DNA from: Heterocephalus glaber
Lineage: Eukaryota; Chordata; Mammalia; Rodentia; Bathyergidae
Length of the DNA stretch: 64,000 nt
Reading direction: 5' to 3'
Assembly: GCF_000247695.1 (NCBI RefSeq)
Contig: NW_004624732.1
Location: forward strand, 24,322,636 to 24,386,635
A program made the position numbers and the translations under genes. Each line of letters begins with the position of its first letter. Position 1 is the stretch's first letter. Below, one piece after another: positions 57,331-64,000 of the stretch. The notes under the pieces were generated by a model that worked only from the letters and a program-made list of their open reading frames with translations, ran no database searches and was not told the DNA's origin.

Positions 57331-59017
57331 CGGCGGGGCAGGGGCCCAGGACAGCGCCGCAGTCCCGGATCTGCAAAGCCCGCACTGCAGGCTGCGCACC
57401 CAGAGGGATGCCCGGGCTTGGGGTCAGAGGAGCATGTAAAACACCCCCAGGAACCAGACTCTAGGAGAGAGGTCTACTTTTCCAGCTGAGATCAACTCTG
57501 GGTGCACAAAGTAATTACCACGAAAAAAGAGGGCAATGAGAAGCACCCGATGGGGGCGGAAGTACCCCAAGCTCGAGTTCGCCCGAGCGCCCAGTGACCC
57601 GGGGTGAGGTGCACGGGTTCCAACCCCAGCTCCTCGCACTATAGAAGTCGGGATTCCTAGGAAATGACAGCAATTACTGCCGGGCTGAAAAGGCGCCGAG
57701 TTGGGTGGACTTCCAGCTCCCCGGAGCGGCGGGCTCGCTCACACTCACACACGCAGGCACGCACGCACACGCTCCCTTCCCCCACCCCGCCTTCCGCCCC
57801 CCCACCCCACCCCCGTCCGGGGAAAACGCTCCCCTCTCTAAACCCTTAATAGGATTGGCGCCCAACTCTCTCCGCGCCTCTCCCCATCCATCACACACAG
57901 ATCAAGTTGCAGTAGTGGATTTTTCAAATTCCTCAGCAAATATACTTGTTGAGAGATTGTCCCTGGGGGGCTGGGAGGGAAACGACGAGTGGGGGGCGGG
58001 GATGAAAATGAGGGGTGGGGGGACCGGTACCCGGCCGAGGATTACACGCGAATCTCTCTGGGAAGTCAATGGGATCTCGGGACGAGGGCAGGAGAGGAGG
58101 AGGGAAATGGCCAGAAACGAAGCCAGAGCAGAGAGCTCTGCGAGGGGGAGGGGGCGACAGGGGCCGGCGAGGGGGAGGAAGAAGCGAGGAGGAAAGAAAG
58201 GCAGGGTTCCGGAGCGCGCAGCGTGGAGAAGTGAGTCAAAAGTTCATAAGCGGCCGGCTGCAGCCCCACCGCACACCGCAGACTCCCGCAGACGCTCCCA
58301 CTGCCCACCTACGGGAGCTCAGAGCATCCCGGTCTCCGATCCCACCCTCCACCCTCGGCAAACCACCTCCCCTCCCCCCGCCCCTGAGTGGGGCGACCTG
58401 GCAAGGACCCGCCCGGCTGCGCACCCCAGGAGAAACGCTTTCCCCAGGTAGAGACGGAGGTGCAAAATCGATCCCTGGCCCCAAGTTCCCAGCGCCAAGA
58501 TCCCTCTTAGGTCCTCTTCCTGCTGGGCCAGAGCCAGAATCGGGGTCGCCCCATTGGCCTCTAGTCCTTCTAACCCGGGGTCACGATCCCGCGCCGTGGC
58601 GCGGTACCCGGCCGAAGGACCCTCTGGAGACGGCGCAGCATCCCAATCGGCCGGGGCTCGGCGGAAACAGAAGGCACTTTGCAGCGACAAGCAAGCAAAA
58701 GAAGGCCAATGCAACTTTACCGAGGAGACAAAAGTTTGCCTCTAGCACGCAGGTGGCCTCTCAGGCGCCGGGCAGTGGCTGCAGGCCCCCATTCCAACTT
58801 GGCTGGCCCAACGACCCTGCCGCGGGCGGCCGTGTGCCGGGCTCAGGCTGGCCGGGGTGGGGCGGGCGGGCAGGCAGGGGAGGGGACCACGCAGCTGGGG
58901 CCGGGCAGCCCCTACAGCCGGCGAGCGGGCACCTCCTCGAGGCTCCGGCGTGCCGCGCGGCCCGCGCTCCTTCCCCCGGCTCCTTCTGCGCCTCCTCGCC
59001 TTCCTCCGCGTCCGCTG

Positions 59018-59052
<35 letters not shown>

Positions 59053-59690
59053 TCCCGCTCCTCCTCGAAGTCTCATTGATGGGAGTTTGAAAAAAAGTCC
59101 GCGGAGCCGTGCTGCCTCGGCTGGCGAGCGCCGGCACTCCTGCAATCCATCAGCTCCGCCGGACGGCGCAGCGCCCCCGCGCGCTCGGCTTTGGCACAAA
59201 CGGTGGCCGCGCACCGCCCCCCCCCCCGCCCCCGGGGAGACTGGGGGGGGATCTGGACGCCTCGCTAAGGGGAGGGGAGAGAAAGGGGCGACGGGGGACA
59301 CTTCCCCCTTCCCGGCAAGAAAGTTCGAGCAGGGAACGGGAGAACTCGCCGGTTTTCGACACTTTTTTCAAGGCGCCGGGACGGGGGTTGGGAGGTGTTG
59401 CTAACTCAAGTCAGATGAGCTGCGGAGCTCAGGAGCTCTGACTGCTCTGTTTTCAATCTCTGAAATCCCCCCGCCCTCCCCACTCCTCCTTCCCTCCGCC
59501 CGGAGATGCCCCGGTCGCTGTTCCCTGGGCGCCCGCTTCTCCAGGCGCCGGGGCGGAAGCCAGGATCGAGAAGGAAGGGAGGCAGGGGCTCGGTCCACGC
59601 GGACCCTCTTCCTGCTGGCGGCGAACGCAGGTGCCAGGGGTCATGCTGCGCCCCCCTTAGCGGCTCGCGCAAGTTGCCTGCGGAGCGCAT
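57330..59690 (-). promoter_or_regulatory. GLI2: Main CpG island: probable GLI2 promoter and first exon
   Basis: About 2.3 kb of very GC- and CpG-rich DNA, unlike the CpG-poor DNA on both sides, with GC-box-like runs and a CCG tract. It is the only large CpG island upstream of the GLI2 coding exon in the gene's direction, so it is the natural candidate for the promoter and 5' UTR exon. No TATA box, exon boundary or transcription start can be fixed by eye. Long open frames here on both strands (for example 58015-59079 plus) are low-complexity Gly/Arg/Pro/Ala text with no recognisable domain and are not called as genes. Assignment to GLI2 is inference from position. Confidence 0.65.
59019..59052. 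repeat. (CCG)n trinucleotide tract in the CpG island
   Basis: About eleven uninterrupted CGC/CCG triplets, inside the presumed promoter or 5' UTR of GLI2. Such tracts are length-variable and can form stable RNA structure if transcribed. Confidence 0.9.
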
Positions 59691-60129
59691 GTTGGCGAGA
59701 AACGAAGCAGCCTTCTGGGTTTGGTGCATATGTTTTCTAAGGAGGGTTTTTGTTTTGTTTTGTTTTTTTGGAGACTCCACTAGAGCGGCTGCAGCCAGAT
59801 GGAAGTAATCAGAACCCAACAACGGAGAGAGGGTAGAAAAACCCTCGCTGAATTTTCGGGCCAAAGTGTGGATGGGACTATGTGTCAAAAAACTTGCTTG
59901 AGCTAACTGGAGGAGTCCTGGGACCTCCAGCCACCCCACAGCCCAGAACTGGCCGCCCGACTTGGAGAAGGAGGAGGGCCGCTGGCTAGAGTGCCCTCCC
60001 AAGGCCTCCAAGGCTCCGGAATCATCCCAACAGTGCCTTGTGAGAGATTTTTTAATATTTCTATTTAACGTTTGCAGGACACTTAAAGCCAAGTGATACG
60101 GTTCTAATTTCCTTTGTATTATTTAACCT

Positions 60130-60225
60130 TGTCGCCTCTGAGAGGTAGTCTCTGCTCCCCCTGCACAGCTGAGAAGACTGAGGTTTAAGGAAATGGAGGG
60201 ACTTGTCCAAGGTAAGAGCACTGAG
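60130..60225 (+). repeat. MIR fragment
   Basis: CTGAGAAGACTGAGGTTTAAGG and GACTTGTCCAAGGTAAGAG match the MIR 3' half. Confidence 0.6.
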
Positions 60226-60444
60226 CCACCTCCCTCCGTGGGTTTCAGTCTTCCTGCCTTGGCTGAGTATGAATGTGTCCTGTTGAGGTTGGGGAGTGTT
60301 TCATCAGCCCCTCTTAGAGTTGCCTGTTATCTGGAATGCAGACTGCAGGCCCGGTTTCATCCCCCCAGTGTAGCTGTGACCTTCCCAGGCCCATTTTTCC
60401 TTTTTGTCCATAACTCCATTTACCTTTAACTCTCCCCTAACTTT

Positions 60445-60523
60445 ATTTATTGATGCTGGGAATCAAACCTTGGACCTTGTACATGCTAAGGACACACTGT
60501 ACCACCGAGTTACTCTCCCAGCT
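60445..60523 (-). repeat. ID SINE, antisense (first of a pair)
   Basis: TGATGCTGGGAATCAAACCTTGG, CATGCTAAGGACACACTGTACCACCGAG, CTCCCAGCTACAGTCCC. Confidence 0.82.
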
Positions 60524-60540
60524 ACAGTCCCACCCCACCC

Positions 60541-60622
60541 CCTTTATTTTCGGTGCTGGGAATTGAACCAAAGGCCTCCTGCATGCTAGACAAATGCTCT
60601 ACTTATGAGCTACATCCCAGCC
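60541..60622 (-). repeat. ID SINE, antisense (second of a pair)
   Basis: TTTATTTTCGGTGCTGGGAATTGAACC, GCATGCTAGACAAATGCTCTAC, GAGCTACATCCCAGCC. Together with the preceding copy it could be an ID dimer or two insertions at one A-rich site. Confidence 0.85.
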
Positions 60623-60689
60623 TTATTTTTTACTTTTTAACCAAAGGGGAAAGCATTACCTCCTTCCCCTCCCCCTGGCACTCATTTAT

Positions 60690-61200
60690 ATGAGCAACAA
60701 TTTCTTCTTGACCCAGACGGGGGAAAAAAAGGCAGAAAAATATTAGAACAATTTGATGCTAATTTTGTTTTCCTTGAGTAGGCTCTCCAGATGGAGAAAA
60801 AAAATTCCAAACTGGCAGTGTTTTTAAAAAGCAAAATTTGCAAAAGCCAATGCATTAAAAGGAGAAATCTGAAAGGGGCTTTTTCTTTAAATATGATCAG
60901 ATTCACCATTCCTCCATGCTATTTGTTTAAATTCCTGCTGAGCTTTCAGAACACAGACTGGAAGGAGACAGAAAAAGTAAACCCTCCCTCCCTCCTTGGC
61001 TGTATTTTAATGACCCTATTCATATCTACCCCATGAAGCACGGGAATCATTTCTTGTTGCTGGAATATTAGCAGCATCAGCTGATTACTTCATTACGACC
61101 TTGTCTCTGTTGGTTTCCTTATGTTGTAAAGTTTGTGAAGAAGTTTAAACAAATCAACATTTGGGGATTTTTTTCCTTTTTCTTTGTTTTTTTTTCCTCA
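60690..61200. promoter_or_regulatory. Candidate upstream regulatory block
   Basis: Single-copy AT-rich DNA 1-1.5 kb upstream of the CpG island, with AACAATTTGATGCTAATTTTG, AGCAGCATCAGCTGATTACTTC and GTTTAAACAAATCAACA, free of repeats except short homopolymers. Proposed from composition and position. Confidence 0.35.
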
Positions 61201-61474
61201 GACCAACTCAACTCCTGCTGGAATCCAGACACTCACAGAACCTTTCCCGGATTATTTTGGCAAAAAAGATGACTGTGGAGAAGATGGAATGTTTTCAGGT
61301 TAGGAGGGTTCTTTGAGCACCATGCCTTACTGTCTAGATGATCAGAAGTGTGGGCACCAAAAACAGCAAGAGAAAGTTTGGAGTGGAGATGTACTGGTGT
61401 GGCAGAGGAAGCCTTCCAGGGCACTGGACATCAGGTCCTCGGCCCAAATCTGTTACTCGGTGTATACTCTCAGG

Positions 61475-61600
61475 CAAGTTCAAATTCACTCAGTCAGCAT
61501 CTTTCTGTGTGCCAGGCACTACACTAAGTAGCCGGGTAGCATTGTGAGTTACACCCATGAAAGCCTTCCCCTCATGGAGCTTGCTTCATTCATAAAATAT
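61475..61600 (+). repeat. L2-like LINE fragment
   Basis: CTCAGTCAGCATCTTTCTGTGTGCCAGGCACTAC and CCCTCATGGAGCTTGC are typical of the L2 3' end. Confidence 0.6.
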
Positions 61601-61837
61601 GCATTCTCACAAATGATAAAAACCAAAAGCAAGGGACTCTGAAATCCACAGTTAGAAACCTGAGTGTAGGGGCAGGACAGTCTTTCCTGGGACAGTAAAG
61701 AAGGAATGAGGAAAGGTGGATGAGAAGGGAGAGGAAGAAGTGTCTGTGTGGCTCTTCCTTCTCTCTTTGTATGAGATGGGCTTGAATGATAAGACAATTC
61801 AGTCCCAAAAAGAAGCCATTTTTCCATTATTTCAGTG

Positions 61838-62366
61838 ATCTAGGTATAGTCACATTGTTTAATGAATTCTGAGAAATTCAATTGACATTAGGCAATTGCA
61901 TCATTCTGTGACCATCATTGAGTGTACTCAATTGCCCGATGTGACTTCTTGGTACAATCAAGAAGTAGAAGGAATACTACACTAGACAAGTAGTGGCAAA
62001 CCCATGGCACACATGCCACAACCAGCTGTTACCATTGGAAGCTCTAAAAAGGTTTGCAATCACTGCTCAAGATTAACAATAAAAGTACAGTAAATAGTAC
62101 AGTAAATACATAAACCAGTAACAGTCATTTATTATCATGAATCATGTGTTATATGTAATAGTGTACACTACTCTTTTATATGACTGGTAGTATGATAGGC
62201 TTGTTTACACCAGAAGCACCACACACCTGGAAGTAATATATTGTGATGAGATATTCCATGGCTGCATACAACAATATAAAGAATGGGAATTTTTGCTCTA
62301 TTATAATTTTATAGGATCACCATCAGTCTCTTGTTGACCCAAATGTTGTTATGCAGTACATAGCTG
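61838..62366 (+). mobile_element. Internally deleted Tigger-type DNA transposon
   Basis: Left part: TAGTCACATTGTTTAATG, ATTCTGAGAAATTC, ATCATTGAGTGTAC. Right part: AGTAAATACATAAACCAGTAACAG, CTTGTTTACACCAG, ATTATAATTTTATAGGATCACC, GTTGTTATGCAGTACATAGCTG. These are the two ends of a TcMar-Tigger element as I remember it, the transposase part missing. A possible small hAT-like insert with ends AGTGGCAAACC and GGTTTGCAATCACT lies at about 61989-62063. Confidence 0.65.
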
Positions 62367-62852
62367 TGCTGAGAAACAAACCTCCAAACTCAATGAAATA
62401 AAAGAACAATTTAGTATACTTATGGATTCTGAGGGATAGGAAAATCCAAGACAAGACATAACAGGGATGGTTTATCTCTGCTCCACTATATCCAGGCCTC
62501 CATAGTTGGCCGGCAGTGGAGAAACAGTCCTAAGCATGGCAGGCAGGAAGCAGGGGAAGTGAAGCAGCAGCAGCAGCAAACCTGTCTTTCCTTTTTATCT
62601 CATGCAGTGTATAAGCATTTTGAATGGTACCACCAACACCCAGGGTAGGGCTTCTGTCTTCAGTAAATCCATCTAGCCACACTTAGAAAGATGCTAATTC
62701 CAATCAGTGGATTAATTTAGAACCATACACCCTTAAAACCCAGAATCACACTGTTAAGCCCCTTAGATCCAGGTGATCTTCAGACACCTTTGGAAAGCCC
62801 CACCTATGATTAAATGAGGCTTTGGGAGGACATCTAAATACAAGCTGTAACA
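62367..62852 (-). mobile_element. MaLR-type LTR (antisense)
   Basis: Reversed, it begins TGTTACAGCTTGTATTTAGATG with CCTCCCAAAGCCTCATTTAATC and GGTGGGGCTTTCC, the usual MaLR start. It inserted at the right end of the Tigger element. A CAGCAGCAGCAGCAG run lies at about 62563-62577. Solitary LTR only. Confidence 0.7.
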
Positions 62853-62963
62853 GGCACTAATTTCATTTCTTTTTTTTAACTTCATATTTTTTATTAGAAC
62901 ATATTTGTCATACCATAGATCACAGTCATCATAGGGAATTTGTACCTGTGCATAATATATCTT

Positions 62964-63064
62964 TTTTTTTTTTCTTTTTTTGGGTTTTTTTGGTACCAGC
63001 AATCGAACTTGGGTCCTTGCACTTGTGCAGCAGGTGGTGAAACCAGAGCTAAATCCCTGGCCCA
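62964..63064 (-). repeat. ID SINE, GGTACC subfamily, antisense
   Basis: Poly-T, GGTACCAGCAATCGAACTTGGG, GAGCTAAATCCCTGGCCC. Target duplication GCATAATATATCTT at 62950-62963 and 63065-63078. Confidence 0.95.
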
Positions 63065-63432
63065 GCATAATATATCTTGATTCTTCTTTTTTTTCCCCAT
63101 TAACCTACCCTCCCTTAAACTCTTCTTCCCCTCCCCATTTACAAAACTTTGTTGCCATTTTTTCCTTCTATTCTGTTTTCCCTTTTCCCTTCCTTCCCAT
63201 TCCCTCCCTTGTTCCCCTTCCCATTTGAACATATTCTTCCTACTTCTCATCTATTCTCTATACACAAGAGAAACAATGCAATATTTAAACTTGTGTGTCT
63301 GATTTATCTCACTTAAGATTAAGATTTATCTCACTTAAGATGATCTTGAGGTATCCATTTTCCTACAAATAATTCAAGTTTGTCCTTCTTTATGGCAGAT
63401 GAGTATTCCATTGTATACAAATACCACATTTT

Positions 63433-63525
63433 CAGGCTGGGGATTTAGCTCAGTGGTTCTGCTGTCTGCCTTGCAAACACAAGGTCTTGAGTTCAATCTC
63501 TGGTACCAAAAAAAATTTTTTTTAA
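63433..63525 (+). repeat. ID SINE, GGTACC subfamily
   Basis: GGCTGGGGATTTAGCTCAGTGG, GCAAACACAAGGTCTTGAG, CAATCTCTGGTACC and an A/T-rich tail. The target AAATACCACATTTT is repeated on both sides. Confidence 0.95.
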
Positions 63526-63849
63526 TAAATACCACATTTTTTTTTACCCATTTATCTGTTGATGGGTTCATGGACTGTTTCCAGGATTTAGCTATTATAG
63601 ATTGTGCTGCTATAAATATAGGTATGCATATATTACTGTGGTATGATGATTTTAACTCTTTCAGGAAGATACCTATGAGGAGAAGAACCAGGTCAAATGG
63701 AACCTCTAGTTTTAGTTTTTTGAGAAATCTCCATGCTGATTTCCATAGTGGTTGTACCACTTTACACTCCTACCAGTAATGGAGAAGGGTTCCTTTTTCC
63801 CCACAGCCTCAGAAGCATTTAATATTGGTTGATTTCTTTTCTTTCTTTC

Positions 63850-63942
63850 TTTCTTTTTTTTTTTTTTTGGTACTAGGAATCAAACTCAGGACCTTCCACT
63901 TGCAAGGCAGGCAGTGGGACCACTGAGCTAAATCCCTGGCCC
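63850..63942 (-). repeat. ID SINE, GGTACC-like subfamily, antisense
   Basis: Poly-T, GGTACTAGGAATCAAACTCAGG, CCACTGAGCTAAATCCCTGGCC; GTTGATTTCTTTT is repeated on both sides. Confidence 0.93.
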
Positions 63943-63958
63943 TGTTCGTTGATTTCTT

Positions 63959-64000
63959 TTTTGTTTGTTTGGTACCAGGGCTCGAACTCAGGTCCTTGAG
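63959..64000 (-). repeat. ID SINE, antisense, cut by the window end
   Basis: GGTACCAGGGCTCGAACTCAGG followed by TCCTTGAG at the very end of the window; the tRNA-like start lies beyond base 64000. Confidence 0.85.

Larger units (their letters stand above)
5691..58200 (-). other. GLI2: GLI2 intron 1 (approximate right edge)
   Basis: The interval between the exon 2 acceptor and the CpG island is taken as the large intron separating the non-coding first exon from the first coding exon. The right edge is approximate because I cannot identify the exon 1 donor on the minus strand. Alternative first exons could lie inside, for example at the 53.2-kb CpG island. Confidence 0.65.
62875..63849 (-). mobile_element. 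L1 3' end (antisense)
   Basis: Plus strand shows a pyrimidine-rich tract at 63080-63240 (the L1 3' UTR polypurine tract reversed), then GAGTATTCCATTGTATACAAATACCACATTTT, TCTGTTGATGGGTTCATGGAC, TTCCATAGTGGTTGTACCAC and CTCCTACCAGTAATGGAG, all L1 3' marks reversed. Cut by ID copies at 62964 and 63433. No open coding part. Confidence 0.8.

Noticed and set aside
58228..58236. Good plus-strand splice donor GAAGTGAGT in the CpG island
   Set aside because: It is on the strand opposite to GLI2 and no plus-strand transcript can be supported; a divergent non-coding RNA remains possible but unproven.
57705..58451. 248-codon plus-strand open frame at the left of the CpG island
   Set aside because: Pro/His/Arg-rich chance frame caused by CAC and CCC runs; orientation is opposite to GLI2.
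58015..59079. 354-codon plus-strand open frame in the CpG island
   Set aside because: Low-complexity Gly/Arg/Pro text ending in an alanine run from the CCG tract; overlapping frames on both strands are equally open, as expected in GC-rich DNA, and no domain is recognisable.
63080..63240. Pyrimidine-rich tract as a possible splice or regulatory signal
   Set aside because: It is the reversed polypurine tract of the L1 3' UTR surrounding it.

Overview
This is a mammalian nuclear window. SINEs of the tRNA-derived ID family (ID monomers, and B1-ID dimers of the MEN / B1-dID kind) together with eutherian MIR, L2, L1, MaLR and Tigger relics point to a rodent of the squirrel-related clade (Sciuromorpha). 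I base the species level only on the SINE repertoire, so it is tentative.

The one protein-coding segment I can support is the first coding exon of GLI2, the zinc-finger transcription factor of Hedgehog signalling, on the minus strand at 5519-5690. It encodes the 47 N-terminal residues (METSSPATAL..., EAKSGILE, PGKKA, then an alanine/valine run ending AAQG), with an AG acceptor behind a pyrimidine tract and a GT donor in phase 1. The gene runs right to left. Bases 1-5518 are the start of the next intron. Bases 5691 to about 58 kb are the intron in front of the first coding exon. A dense CpG island at about 57.3-59.7 kb is the likely GLI2 promoter and non-coding first exon. From 59.7 to 64 kb is upstream flank. 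I found no other coding exon: the many open frames, including long ones in the CpG islands, look like GC-rich chance frames.

Layout. 1-5.5 kb: intron with ID, MIR and a MER2-like Tigger relic. 5.5-5.7 kb: GLI2 exon. 5.7-39.8 kb: GC-rich, fairly repeat-poor intron with scattered ID, B1-ID, MIR, L2, MER20 and MaLR copies and a few AT-rich single-copy islands carrying TAATTA motifs (candidate enhancers). 39.85-46.6 kb: a dense nest of old L1, three MaLR LTRs, a B1-ID dimer split by an LTR, several ID copies and a 142-bp Tigger-like MITE. 46.6-52.1 kb: GGAT repeat, B1, one young ID, otherwise unique. 52.4-57.3 kb: nearly repeat-free, with candidate conserved blocks and a second, smaller CpG island at 53.2-53.65 kb. 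57.3-59.7 kb: main CpG island. 59.7-64 kb: ID pair, single-copy AT-rich blocks, a Tigger relic, a MaLR LTR and an antisense L1 hit by at least three ID copies; a fourth ID is cut by the window end.

So the window is mostly cis-regulatory and intronic DNA around the 5' end of one developmental gene. Most interesting are the three-codon upstream frame that stops one base before the GLI2 start codon, the possible second promoter, the repeat-free blocks flanking the promoter, and the readable insertion history of the transposon nest.
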